A stretch of DNA of 64,000 bases from NCBI GenBank assembly GCA_030267565.1, contig BRXU01000001.1:2356001-2420000 (forward strand), given 5' to 3'. This document shows, in pieces, positions 45,489 to 57,791 of this stretch. Every line of letters starts with the position of its first letter. The stretch's first letter is position 1. Origin of the DNA: Pleodorina starrii (lineage: Eukaryota > Chlorophyta > Chlorophyceae > Chlamydomonadales > Volvocaceae). The notes under the pieces were generated by a model. It was given only the letters and a program-made list of their open reading frames with translations. It was not told where the DNA came from and did not search any database. Made by a program: the position numbers and the translations under genes.

Positions 45489-45954
45489 AAACCAATCCAT
45501 GTATCTCTCAAAGCCGCTGGACTGACAAATCCTGGGTGCGAAGCGAAGCGCAATCCGGGGGACCGGATGCCGCAGTGCGACCCGCGGGTCAATCCGACCG
45601 CAAGGCATGTCGCCCCACACAGCCGACGCACGCTGGCCTCCTGGTACCTCATACAGGTACCGCGGCTACGGCCGCGGACGCAGCCACAGAGACAACCGCA
45701 GATGCGGTGCAGGGACCCCGACTATCCATCCTCGTGCAGCGACTGGGCAGTGCACGCCCGCCAGGCCTCCGGTCGGGACAAGACAGGAGTCCCACCGCAA
45801 AGGACTACCACTCCATAGCCTCCATACCACAGCCGATGGATCCGCGTAGAGACGCGGCCATCATGACGGGGACTGCGCGCTCCCCCGACCTCCCTCCCAC
45901 GACCCACGGGACAGTTGCGCACTTCCCGCAGCACAGAAAAAGGCGCCAGACGGC

Positions 45955-47092
45955 TCAGATTGCGCCAATCAGCTTGGAGCTGACGGCCAGCAGAGCGACA
46001 ACGATGCTGATCCAAAGGAAGTAGTTGGAGTTCATGGCCTGTGGCAGACGCGGCAGCAGCAGCAGCGGGGGGGCCCGTCGTCAGTACCACCGAAGGGGGC
46101 AGACGACGGGCCCCGCCCGCGGAAACGCGTGCGTGCGCGCGCCGTGCGCCCGCCCCCTTCTCCATCCTTTCACCACACACAGCCCAACGGTGCAGGCACA
46201 GCCCGGGCGTAGCATGAACAGGAACACCTCGACTACGCGTGCAAGCACACTGACAGCTGTGCTCCGTTTGCTTCCGGAGGCAGAGCGTCAGGGTTCTCTG
46301 CAGGAAAATACGTAGCCCCATGCCTTCTGGTAGGCCACGGTCCGACGGGACGGAACGCAATGCAGCGCGCCCAGTGCGCGGCTAGGGGGCTGGCTGGCGG
46401 GCTTCCTAGTGAAAAAGAGTGCGGCCGTTGTTCAGCCAGCACCTGTCAAGTGTTCCTAAGTTTCGTAATTTCGTTTTCTGTGTCTTGAAACCCCTTCCTG
46501 CCCCCTTGTGACGTCGTAGGACTCAGTACTTCAGGGTTGCCTACTACCGCTTCCTCTTCCTGAGGAACTGCTCAGCGGTAAGCCCGCTACCAACCGATGC
46601 AGATAGTTGGCTTACCTTGTTCTCAGCGCCGCCCAGTCCCGTGTACTCCTTGCGCAACCGGGCCTTCATCTCCTTGCTCATGTTGTCCTTCCTTGGCCGC
46701 TGCATCGAATATATAATCAGGAGCAACCAAGTGAATATTGATATTTTTATTGCGAGCACCATTGGGGCGCTTGCCGCCCTTCTTGCACGGTCGCTTCGTG
46801 CAAGCCACACATCCTGCTGCGTCGACCGACGACTCATTGCGCGAAGCACCAGCCCATAACTCACCGGCGGCGGCGCATTGACGTCCACATACAGGCCGTC
46901 TGATTGCCTGCCGTTCGATGGGGCGCCAGGAATAGTGACCTCAGAGTCTCCCTCCCTAAACTCGCGAGTGACGCGGGCACCGCCCGATGGTGGCTCGGCA
47001 CGGGCTAGGACGAGGCGCACAGGGCGGACTGGGAGGGAAGCCGATCCTAGGGCGGGAGCCGGGCGAAGCACAGAACGACTTTGCAGAGCCAT
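45955..47092 (-). CDS. Small predicted plastid membrane protein, 131 residues
   Basis: Three minus-strand exons, 46865-47092, 46616-46699 and 45955-46038, join at codon boundaries with clean GT-AG introns. The start is an ATG in a CCATGG context. The N-terminus (MALQSRSVLRPAPALGSASL and on) is a plausible chloroplast transit peptide. The middle is polar, with EFREGDSEVTIPGAPSNGR and KDNMSKEMKARLRKEYTGLGG. The C-terminus NSNYFLWISIVVALLAVSSK forms one hydrophobic helix. The layout (soluble conserved middle, single C-terminal helix) resembles small thylakoid proteins conserved in plants and algae, but I cannot name the family with confidence. It is divergent from the permease gene at 47484. Confidence 0.75.
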
Positions 47093-47483
47093 GGTCGTAA
47101 ACTTGCACAAGTCCTATCGAATAAAATGTGTGGTGATGTTTCACGACGACTGAAGAATATATCCACCCGTCAGTATTGGCTGAGTTTATGTTCTCCGGCG
47201 CGCAAAATGGTACTAGTACGGCATGTCAAAAAAGCGAAGACGAGGCGCCTGGTTGTACCGGCCCAGGCTCCCGCCCTTGTCCGGAGGGTCACTACGGGTA
47301 TTATCGAGTCTGTAAAATTCCTGTGTTAATACATCGATGTCGAATTATTGTGGCTAGCGACAGGCATCATGGTTCCGCAACACGTTCCGACGCAATGCGA
47401 CGTGCAAACTAAACGACATACACGCTGCAACTAGTTCATAAAACAAAATTGCAACTGCTTATGCCATCTGTCACGGCTCCACC
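47093..47483. promoter_or_regulatory. Divergent promoter interval
   Basis: These 391 bases separate the starts of the minus-strand 131-residue gene and the plus-strand permease. Composition is clearly AT-richer than both genes. A short upstream reading frame (47461-47505) overlaps the permease start. Confidence 0.5.
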
Positions 47484-50400
47484 ATGTCCTCGCCACCTGG
47501 GCTAAACCACCACCCGGCGCCGGCATCATCATCATCATCGACACTGGGTGCCGCCTCCCCCGACGGCACCATCCACCTCTCCCCGGTAGCGGTCTCCCTA
47601 TCCGCTGCCGTACTGCTGGTCAATGGCTTCATCTCCCTCCGCTTCAAGTTGGGGCTGCACACGCAGCTGGTGTTCGCCTCACTCAGGTTTGGAGCCGCCG
47701 CACGGAAGCCTAGCCTTCGGGAGAGGTCTCCAGGGGGGTTAGAGCCACTGGACAGCGCACGAATGGCATCTGGCAGCCCGCATACCGACAAACACTCAAA
47801 GCTCCGTCGGGCTAAGAAAGGCCCCACCATCCCAGCGGCGCGCTTCGCTTTGCTTCACTTCGTGACGGGACCGTCCCCGTGAGCCCGAGCCCGACCCGCA
47901 CCCGCTGCTATGAGCGGTGCCCATCAAACTCACACAAGCACATCCACAGCCATATCCACAGCCACATCCACAGCCATATCCACAGACACACTCACAGACA
48001 CACTCACAGACACACTCACAGACACACTCACAGACACACTCACAGACACACTCACAGACACATCCACAGACACACTCACAGACACACTCACAGACACACT
48101 CACAGACACACTCACAGACACATCCACAGACACACTCACAGACACACTCACAGACACATCCACAGACACACTCACAGACACATCCACAGACACACTCACA
48201 GACACACACACACACCGGTTGTTCCGCTGCCCCAGCCACGTGCCTTTAGTGGCGCGGTCCCAACCCGTTCCGCCCCCGCCCTCCCCCGTTCCCCGTCCCC
48301 CGACCCCCGTCCCCCCGGGCTCTCAGGATGGTGGTGCAGCTGTCTCTCTTGGGTTACGTGCTCGTACCCATTTTCACGTACGACAAGTGGTGGCTCGTCC
48401 TGCTGTACGGCATGTTCATGCTGATGATCGCCTCTCTGGAGGCCGTACAGCGGCCCAGCCACACCTTCCAGGTCGGTCAAGGGGGGCGGGGGGCGGGGGG
48501 TCCAGGGAGGCAGGCAGCGGGGTAACGCGGTGGAGTCAGAGGCAAAACCCTTCCCTCCCTCTCCCCCTCCCTCATCCCCACCTCTCTTTCCCCCCTCCCT
48601 CTCTCTCCCTCCCTCCCTCTCTCTCCCTCCCCCCCCTCTCTCCTTCCCTCCCCCCCAGGGTGTCCTGGCCAACACGGTCCTCGCCATGGCCGCCTCCTCG
48701 GCTCTGCTGCTGAGCTACCTGGTGCTGCTGGTGCTGGGCCTGAGGCCGGTGTGGGAGGCTCAGTACATCATACCGCTGCTGGGGATGCTGCTGGGCAATG
48801 CAACCAGCGCTGTCAGTGTGGGGCTCAGCACCGTACTGGAGGACCTGGCGGCGAGTGAGTGGGAGCTGGGAGGAGGGAGGGGAGGGGGGGCGGGGAGGGA
48901 GGGGAGAGGTGAGGGGAGGGGAGGGGACGTGCTTTGGTGATTTGGTGATCTGATTCCAGCCCCTCCCTCCCCTTCCCCGAACTGCTCCCCCTCTCCCCCT
49001 CCCCCCCACTTCAGACCGCGCCGTCATCGAGCAGCTTCTGGCCCTGGGAGCCAACCGCTTCGAGGCGACAGACGAGGCGGTGCGCAGGGCCCTAAAGGCG
49101 AGTACGGTAGCAACGAATCAACCGCTTTCCTTCCAACCAACCACCCAAGCCAACCAACCCATTGCGCCGTCCAGGACCATCGGCCGCAGTCGTTGGTGCC
49201 TTTCTGAACCGCCGCAAGCGCTCCGCCGGGCGTTGCAGGCGCCATTGCTGCCGCTGCGGCGGCGGCGGCAGCTGCTACCGCTGCTGCTGCTGCACACACG
49301 CTGGCTTTGCGGCCGACACTGCCACTGCCACCGCCGCCGCCGCTGTTGCTGCTGCTGCTGCTGCTGTCGTTGTACTTCTTTTGTGGTACTGCAGGTGTCC
49401 ATGACGCCGCTGCTCAACCAGATGAGCGTGATGGGCATCGTGTCGATCCCAGGTATGTACGATAGTACGGCAATCTACGGGCAAAGCCGTGCCACGCCCC
49501 GCCGTGCCACCGCCACTCTCCGCCAGCCCCCCCAACCGCGCCTACGACGGCGAACCCACCCCGCCCTGACTCATGGGCCCCACGCCGCCGTCGGCCGTCG
49601 GCCCACCCTTTTGGTGCGCAGGCATGATGACGGGTCAGATTCTGGCGGGCGGGGATCCCACGCAGGTGCGGGAGGGGGCCTGGGCTGGGACACGTGGCGG
49701 TGCTGACCCGTGGGTCGGGGGTCAGAAATTTAGGGGTCAGGGGTCGGGGGTCATATGCTAAGGGGCCCGTGACGGCTGCTGGCCGGTAGCCCCTTTTGCA
49801 TCCATTTCATTCCGATCTGACATAATCCCTTTCCATCGGCCCTTACCACAACGGACAACCACAAACCACAAACCACAAACCGCAACCACAGGGGGGATTG
49901 CCGAGCGCGGTTGCCAACGCCGCGTCCGTTCCCTCGCCGCGGCTCGCACTTCTTGGTTCTTATCCCCCGGGTCCCCTTTTCACCGGTGGGTGCATTACCG
50001 ACCCATGGGTCTTCCGCAGGCGGCCCGCTACCAGATGGTCATCATGTTCAGTGAGTTTCTTACAGCTGCAGCCTCTGGTTGGGGTGGAGTGGGGTGGAGT
50101 GGAGTGGAGTGGGGTGGAGTGGGGTGGAGTGGGGTGGAGTGGAGTGGAGGGAGTGGAGGGAGTGGAGCGTGTTCGAGGTCCAATCTGAGATATGGGTGGA
50201 GTTTGCTGGGTGGACTTCCTGACCCTGAAATGCCCGCCAGCCGCATCGGGAGTTTGGGACACACGCCGGCAGCCCAATTGCGGTGCGGTTCGGGACTTGT
50301 AACTTGAAACTCACCCAAGCTGCTAATCCTGAAGTCGGGGGGAACGTGGGGGGCGAAAGGGAGCTCCCCGGTCGGAGGGAAAGCGTTACGGTGGCGCGCG

Positions 50401-51672
50401 CGCGCGCGTGCGGGTGTGTCGGGCCTTGCGCCGGGGCCGGAAGACGTTGCGGTTGTGGTAGGACCTCCCTCGGCCCCCGAACCCCTTGCCACCTCCGCCC
50501 GCCTCCCTCCGATGCCAATCGTCCGCGCCACCACCACCTCAAATAGTCCGATTCCACCCCCCCCCCCTGTATAAGATTCCCACGTCCCCTTTGCTGATGC
50601 CGCCGTCGCCACCGCCACCGCCACCGCCGCCGCAGTCATTGTGGCCACCACCTGCCTGGCATCCGTCTCGTCCATCTACCTTGCCGTACTGCACATCGTC
50701 GACTCCACCCACACCTTCCGAGCGGACCGACTCATACGAAAGCAGCCCACGTCGGCCAACGGCGGTGCCGGCGCCAGGTGGGCCCAGGCCGTCGCGGCGG
50801 CGCGGCGCGGCTGGGCGGCGGCGCGGCGCAAGGGCGGGGCGCTGGGGAGCTGCCTGGCCGCCGCTTGCTGCTGCTGCCTCTGCCCGCCGCCGGCGCCGCG
50901 CCGTCGGCCGCGAGCCGCCGGCGGCTCCGCCGCCGCGCCGCTGCTGCTGCCGCCTGGCGGCGGCGGCGGCGGCAGCGCCGCCGCCTCCGGCGGCTCCGCC
51001 GCTTCGCCCTTCGCCGCCGCGTCGAAACGCCGGTGGCCGCTGTGGTCGGGCCGCCGCGGCGGCAGCGGCGCCGCCGCAGCGACCCACGGGTCACAGCCGG
51101 ACCGCGTGTTCAGTGCCGACAGTGCGACCTCCAGTCAGCTCCTTGGGGCGGCGGACGCGCCGGCGGACAGCGGCGGCGGCGGCGGCGGCGGCGGTTTCAC
51201 GTCTCCCCTGTCGGTTCGATCCGGGACGGGGCCGACGGCGACGCCGAAGCTGTCCTGGGACGAGCGTCTCTTGGAGCGGGATGATGACGGCGGCGGCGGC
51301 GGCGGTGTGTACGACTCGGAGGAGGGCGGCGGCGCCGCCGGGCCAGGGTCTGGGCAGCGAGGGCCGGAGGAGCAGCAGCAGCAGCAGCAGCAGCCGCTGC
51401 TGGGAGCCGCTCCCCAGGTCCAGGTCCAGGTCCAGGGGGGGTGGGGGGCCAGGGGCTCATCTCTGGTGGGGAGTAGCGTGTCGACGGTTGTGGCGATGGG
51501 GGGATGGGTGGGGTCGGCGGCGTCGGCAGGGTGGGGGGCGGTGGGGCGTTGGTGGTCGGGCGGGGGAGCGGGGTCGGCGCCGGGGCCGGGAGCGGGGCCG
51601 GGGTCAGGGCCGGGGCAGGGCGGGGGGGCGGGGGCGGGGCCTCAGGGTAAGGAGGGCTACACGCCGCTGTGA
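47484..51672 (+). CDS. FetB/ALS3-type (UPF0014) permease with long low-complexity tail
   Basis: This family comprises multi-helix permeases, FetB for iron export in bacteria and ALS3 for aluminium tolerance in plants. Exons 47484-47686, 48327-48471, 48659-48854, 49015-49097, 49395-49452, 49622-49665, 50020-50050 and 50636-51672 join in phase to 598 residues. Family blocks: VNGFISLRFKLGLHTQLVFA, LEAVQRPSHTF, LLGMLLGNATSAVSVGLS, IEQLLALGANRFEATDEAVR, MTPLLNQMSVMGIVSIPGMM, TGQILAGGDPTQAARYQMVI. After the last helix (about residue 273) follow roughly 325 residues of Gly, Ala, Ser, Pro, Arg and a poly-Gln run, absent from the family. The donor after exon 4 is either a GC donor at 49098 or a GT at 49107; both keep frame, but only the first matches the family without extra residues. 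Membrane location (plasma, vacuolar or plastid) is unknown. Confidence 0.88.
47936..48215 (+). repeat. 12-bp minisatellite in permease intron 1
   Basis: About 20 copies of ACAGACACACTC or its ACAGACACATCC variant. The variants alternate in a non-random pattern. The His/Thr- and Val/Ser-rich frames here are repeat artefacts. Confidence 0.9.
50079..50165 (+). repeat. GGAGTGGGGT repeats in permease intron 7
   Basis: Alternating GGAGT and GGGGT pentamers make a G-rich tract about 90 bases long. Confidence 0.85.
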
Positions 51673-53739
51673 GGAGGGCTCCAAGGCGGCCGATTGCCTA
51701 CGGATACGGACCACCTGCGGCGCGGCTCTCTTGCTGTGTTGTCAAGGTTCGCTGTTGTCTCGCTGGTGGTGGCTTTCGGTGCCGGGACAGCACTGTGTGA
51801 GTCTGTGTGCAGTTTTGGGGCGGTGGCGGTGGCGGGAGCGCGTCGAACCGACCCTCGAAAAAGCTTATGCTTGAGCTTGTGACCTGGTCATGTGTGGCTC
51901 ACGGCGGGGTCGCGGCGGACTGCCAGATGACCTCCTGGTTGGCGGCGAGACAGGCAACCTATGGCGTAGAAAGATCGCGAGGGATGTGGGTTCGGCCGGC
52001 GCTTCCCCGTAGACCCAGGGAGGGAACAAGAGTCACGCTCGCGTTCCAACCGGAGTGGAGCTGTGGGGAATGAGGTTGGGCAAGTAAATATTGTACTGAC
52101 TGTACGCCAGTTACATGAATTCCCCGACAACGGATTTCAGTCAAGGAGTGGAGCTGCGTGACGTGCTGTTGGAGTACTCATGGCGTGCTTCGGCTGTTGG
52201 GATCCCTACCGGAAGAGGTAAAATTACGACTGGTTTGCGAAGTGGCGGATGTTTCTCTCAGATTTTAGCCCAGGCTCTCCGCACTATGATGCTTCGTCCA
52301 ACCCAGCTGGGACACAAATGTTATAACTCCCGAAGGCCCGAAAGGAATCGTTTGATTAGTAATACGATTTCACCTGCTGCATCCCATGCCAAGCGTGCAA
52401 GCTGTAAGCGTTAAAATTTTATTCGTGAGAAACGTAGGATTACAATGCAGGTAGATCTCAACGGTAGGGAATCCCGGCAATACAGATAGTACGGCAAAAA
52501 TCTTCAAAGCTTTGCTACAAACTTGCGGTTTTAGTGTGGAAGCGTACGCTCAAGTTCGATGATTAAATAACCGAGTCGAACTCCGCGCTTACAAGGCCTT
52601 GGTATTGACTCAAAGCAGCACTCCGAAAGTTTCGACACACTTTCATTTCTATCCTCTATAAATGTTTCATCTTTGATAACATCATGCGTGTATTTTAGCC
52701 TTGTAAAGGCCATGTCCTTCTGCCGCCGGGGTTGGGTTTCGGCTACCGCTTTCGATAGGACAACCCAGAGGCGACGAACGGCTAGTTTTTACAGTTACAT
52801 CTTAGTATTCTAACAGGTGCATCTGCTGAGTCTCCCGCGCCTTGGTGGCTGCTTGCTTGGTGGCTGGCTGCCAGTCCATTACACGTCGGGCTGCAAGCTC
52901 TACATCGGCTGCGGACGAAGAGCTTGCACAACAAAATGGACATACATTTGGGCATCTCAGCAAGAGCTGGCGTGGAGGCTTCCAAGAGGCCAAGCTTGGG
53001 CAACACTTGCGCGGTGGGTGGCCAAACTTGGCGTGTTCCACCTCGTAGCATGGTGTATCAAGATGCGACTGGTTAGAAATGTGTCAGCATAATGTTGGTG
53101 GCCATCGTGTGTGGGGGATACCGTTGTTTTAATCCGCCCAACACTAATACAACTGTCGTGTCTTCGTCCGCACCCGAGCATCTCGAGCGCCATCGCTCGT
53201 TAAACCTGGCAAGGGCCACAGTAGAAGGCCCTGTCTCCCAGATGCGCTCTACACGCTCCACTGTTTTGTGATCGGGCCGACAGCAGCGACGCAGCGCTCG
53301 CCCGCTGCCCGCAGCACTGTGTGCGCGAACCGTACACCGCAGCCGCTCCTGTGCCCCCATTCTGTCGGATCGGGCCGTCTGGGCGCCCGTGACGTAGCTG
53401 GTGTTGTCGTCCATATTTGTCCGTCTGAGTTGGCCTGGCGGTGACGCGGTTCGCAGCCCATCAGGTCTTCACAACGTTTGAAGTACCGGTACGGTATATC
53501 GGACAAGATTTGCTGGGTCCGTTCGCTTCGGTTACGGTACTTCGCTGCAGTTGTCGTTCTGTGCCCCTTTGTTTGTCTCCGACAACCGGGGTCGGAAGAG
53601 GGAGCTGGCATTGGTGGGCCACGCACATGCATGCCACGAGGTCACCACCACCACCACCACCGCCAACACCACCATATAACACCAATACAGACACAAAAGA
53701 CCACCACTAACGCCACCCAAACCGCAATTTCGGATACAG
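51673..53739. other. Interval after permease, no gene recognised
   Basis: Bases up to about 52420 are probably the permease 3' UTR (TGTAA at 52403-52407). From 52420 to 53100 the DNA is AT-richer than elsewhere and has no coherent reading frame. A (CAC)n run lies at about 53641-53675. Confidence 0.4.
52403..52407 (+). terminator. Candidate poly(A) signal of the permease gene
   Basis: TGTAA in GCTGTAAGCG, about 730 bases past the stop at 51672. Confidence 0.4.
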
Positions 53740-56204
53740 GACCCGCCGCCCGGTCTAACCGGATGCCACTCGGTGCTGGCGGCGGAGGCGGCCGTCGTTG
53801 CTGCCGTACAGCGCCGCTTCGGCGGCGCCGCTGCCCCGCGTCCGCAGCGGCGGGAGTGCGGCCCGGCAGCCGCAGCAACGCCACCGCCGCCGCCGCCGCA
53901 ATCACATCAGCTCCGTTCAAGCCCAACCGATAGCCAAACAGCCGGCGCCGCGGCGGCGGCGGCGGCGGCGGGAGTCGGCTCGGCCACGGCGGCTGCGGCG
54001 GGCACCGCAAACGTCGGCAGCTACCGGTATCTGGATCCACCTCAGGGCCGGGCCCCGCCCTCGGCACCTGCCGACGGCGACCCCGCGGCGGCGGCCGCCA
54101 CTGGCGGGAACTCACCGACGCTGCCCGACGACGGCGAGCTTGAGGTCAGCCATGCCGTACAGGTCCCCTGCGCTTCCCAAACCCCACCGGATAGCGTCTC
54201 TCCCTTCATGACGCCGCCAATCACCCTCGGCGATGACGACGCCGGGGTCGTCCAGCAGGTGCCAGGACCGGGGTCGGTCTCGCCGCAGGGCCTGGCTACG
54301 GCGCAGGCGCCTGGGACGACGGCGGCGGCGCCGCAGCTGCCTGTGGGCCTGAGCGTGGGTCCCGTCGTGGACACAACCGACATGGCGGGCCTCCTGGCGG
54401 GCATGATGACGACGACGGCGGCGGGGCTAGTCCAGCAGGTCACCTGGTCGGCTCTCGACGTCTCCGAAACCAATGTCGACGGTGACGACGACGACGACGA
54501 CTATGACGCGGCATCCCGGGAGCAATGCTCCGCCGCCGCTCACGTCATCTCCGCGCTGCCGCCGCAGACGCGGCGCCGCCGCTGGCACCAGCAGCAGTCC
54601 CTGTCGCGGACGCGGTCGCGCCGCAACGACGACGAGCAGCATCTGGGTAGCTTCGACGGACCCGTGGGTCGTGATGGCGGCGGCGGCGGCGGCGGCGGCG
54701 CGGGCACCGCCGCGGCCAGCGCCGGCGGCGCGAGCGGGGGCGCGGGCGCGAGGGCGATGCGGACGGCGAGGAGCGGCAGCGGGGGCGGCGCCGCCGCGGC
54801 ATGTCGGACGGCGGTGGGACGGTACGGCACGCTCACGATCTCCAGCGCTGGCTGGCGTTGCGCGGAGCTGTACGACATGCATGATTCGCTGCTGCTGTCG
54901 CGGCTGTCTACGGCCCGCAGCTTGGCCGGCGGAGACGGCACTGCGACGGCGACGACGACGGGGGGTCACTCGGCGCTGGCGGCGCGCGGGGGGCTGCCCT
55001 GGGGCCCCGGAACGACTTCCCTCGAGTTCTGCGGCTCGCAGCAACGCTACAGCGACTTGCAGGTGGTGGGGGAGGAGGAGGCGGTGGGAGTGATGACGGA
55101 GATGGCAGACGCGGCGGCGGCGGAGGCGGCAGGTGCGTCCAGTCCGGTCGACGCCGCCGCGGCGTCGCCCGGCCGCTGCCGGCGGCGGTGTTTTGGCGGT
55201 GGTTTGGGTGTCTGGCTGGCGGGCTGTTTGGCGGTTGGGTGGTTGGTTTGTGTCATTGGGCCGGGCCGGGCGGGTCAGGTGCCGAGGATGGTCGGGCGTC
55301 GTTGCCGGTGCGTTTGTGCGGGTCGTGTTCCGCAGTGGGACCCTGCGGGCTGTTGCGCTGCCCTGATGCCTGTGAGTCGCGTCGCGTCGCGGCGCGGCGA
55401 TGCCGGCGCAACACAGAATCCACGGGAAGCCACGGTACGGCACGATACGGCATGGCAAGTTGTGGTACGCAGCGCCAAGGGCCCCCCGCGTCAGCAGCGC
55501 GACGTATTCGGTTACCTATTACTTCTTTCCGGTTCGTTGCAATCCCTCCCCTCCCAAGACGAACTCATGTCGTACACCTCGTTCTTCTTGCTACAGACCC
55601 CGGCGGCATCCACATCCTGAGCGGCACCACACCCGTGGAGACTGTCGGCAGCGCCGCCACCCAACGGCCGCGCGGCGCCGCAATCCCCAATGGTTACGTC
55701 CCCAGCCCCTCATCCACCACAGCCCGCAGCGCCGCCAGCCCTCTGGGCGGCGCACGGAAGGCCCCTCCTGCGGCACCCGCCCACCTCCTCAACGCCGCCG
55801 TCCCCCATCCGCCGCCGCAGCAGAAGCAGCAATCCGCTCCACAGCTGCCGTCGCCTCTGTCGGCGCAGCACCGCCTGGCGGCCGCCGCAGGGAATGCCGG
55901 CAGCATCGCAAACGGCTCCAGCCTCGCTGCCGGCGGCAGCGGCGGCGGCGGTGGCAGTGGCTGGGGCGGCCGGGGTGGCTGGGGCGCTGCGCTGGAGGCG
56001 ATGTTGGAGAGGGTGACTCCGCGGCCGGGATACTTTGCTCCCGCCGCTGGCGGCGGCGCCGGCGGCGGCGCTGGCGGCGGCGGCGGCGGCGGCGGTCGTC
56101 GTGTGTCTGGCGCGGGCGGCTTGGTGGAGCGCAGCGGCCGAGGCGGGACGGTGACTGCCTCGATGCGGCGCTTGGCGGGGCAGGTCCGGTCGAGAGGTGG
56201 GTGA
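53740..56204 (+). CDS. Low-complexity protein, candidate two-exon gene
   Basis: An open exon 53740-55131 ends in a good donor (GGCAG then GTGCGT). The second exon, 55597-56204, begins after CTACAG, restores phase (EAAG joined to DPGGIHILSGTTPVETV) and stops at 56204. A TGTAA follows at 56458-56462. The product of about 666 residues is rich in Gly, Ala, Ser and Pro, with an acidic run (VDGDDDDDDYD) and an ordinary-looking stretch YGTLTISSAGWRCAELYDMH. No family is recognised. Antisense frames here are equally long, so frame length is not evidence. Upstream exons may be missing, since 53740 is only an inferred acceptor. Confidence 0.35.
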
Positions 56205-56457
56205 GGGGCTGATGATGGCGGGGAGGGGCCGGGCGGGGATGGGAGGGGAGGGGAAGGGAAGGGTTGGGTACTTGGGCTGGGGGAGTGGACGCTTTGCCCG
56301 GACCGAAAAGATGCGGGTGCGTGTGTGTGTGTGTGTATGTCAGCAGTGGGCCGTCGTACCCTACCGGTACCTCACCTTCAGTCCTCCATGCGGCAACGCC
56401 ATTCACTGACACTGAAATTTGAACTGGAATTTGAACTGGAACTGGATTTTTGATATC

Positions 56458-56462
56458 TGTAA
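56458..56462 (+). terminator. Candidate poly(A) signal
   Basis: TGTAA in ATCTGTAAAATAATGG, about 255 bases past the stop at 56204. Confidence 0.3.
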
Positions 56463-56466
56463 AATA

Positions 56467-57757
56467 ATGGAACCGCGCCGCCCGCCGCCGCGCCACGGCC
56501 TGTCCTCCCACGCAGTCAGCGGCACCGGCAACGGCGAGCCGACCCACTCCAACCTCCGGATGGCACTGGAGTCGGCACCGCAGGTGTGCTTCTCCCGCGC
56601 CTCCCCCGGCGGCAGCGCCCGCACCTCCCCCGCCTCCGCCAACGGCGCCCTCACCGCCCTCGCCGCCGCCGTCGCGCCCTCCGCCGCCGCGCCGCGCGCA
56701 TCTGGCTGTGGGTTCGGCACCCCGGCGCAGCCTGCCCCCCCCTCTTGCGACGTCGCGACCGGACCGGGCCCTGCGTCTGGCCCCGGTTCTACAACGCCGT
56801 CTACAGCAAGTGGGTGCACTGGGGTTGTCGCCGCCCACGAGGGGGCAGCCCCGGAGGCCCCGCTGCTGCAGCCCGCTGCTGGTGAAGAGGAGCGGCCTCA
56901 GCCTCAGGGTGGCTTCAGAACCGACGCCGCAGCCGCAGCCAGCGCTGCTGCTGCACCCGCAGGGGGCGGCGGCGACGGCGGCAGCAGCGACGGGAGGCAG
57001 GGTCCGCAGCAGCAGCAGCACCTGTCTGCACAACCCGGCTCGGAGGCGGCAGGCGCCGCCGCTGCAGCTGTCGCCGCCGCCGCCGGCGTCGCCGCGGGAG
57101 TTGCGACGGGCTGCGGTCAGGGGCCCGAGGCCGCACAGACCGCGAGCCGCAGTCGTAATCCCGCGGCGGACCAGAACGGAGCCGTGACCGTTGTTGCCGT
57201 TGCTGCTGCTGCGGCGGCGGCGGCGGTGGCTGCGACGGGCGGTCTGGGAGACGGGTACGGCGGCGGTGTGGGGCTGTCGACAGCCCTGAGCACGATGAGC
57301 ACCGGCGGCGCCGAGGAGGTGGAGTGTGGCGGCGGCAGCGGCGGCAGCGGCGGCAGCGAGGCCTCGCAGTGCCGTACAAAAGGCTACGGGGGGCTGGCCG
57401 CCCGCAGCGGCGGCGGCAGGGGTGACGGCAAGGTGGCGGGTGTTGCAAAGGGTCCCGCGAGGGCAGCGGCCGCGCTGTCCGAACAGCCGTCCTCTAGTTC
57501 TTCGACCGTCGACGGCGGCGGCGGCGGCGACCGAGCCGGGCCCGCGCCGCTGTGCGGACTGCTCTGCGGGCTGCTGCCGCGGCGCAAACGGTCCGCTTCC
57601 GGCGGCATCCGCAGCCCCGGCGGCGACGGCCCAGGCCTCCGCAGTCCTCCCGGCGTTGGCATCAGCGGCAGCGGCGGCGGCGGCGGCGCGGGCCCGGGGC
57701 CACAGCTGACAGGCGCTTCCGACAGGTCTCGTCGCGGCGGCGGCCCCGACGGCGGCA

Positions 57758-57791
<34 letters not shown>

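Larger units (their letters stand above)
44203..45954. other. FAD4 upstream region
   Basis: Expected to hold the missing FAD4 5' exon(s) and promoter on the right, and the 3' UTR of the 131-residue gene (TGTAA at 45484-45488 minus). It contains the foldback at 44727-44783 and the TACTTCCGGCGC repeats beside it. Confidence 0.4.

Noticed and set aside
47879..48713. His/Thr/Arg- and Thr/Asp-repeat proteins and their Val/Ser antisense
   Set aside because: They are readings of the 12-bp minisatellite in permease intron 1; the true exon 2 begins at 48327 in another frame context.
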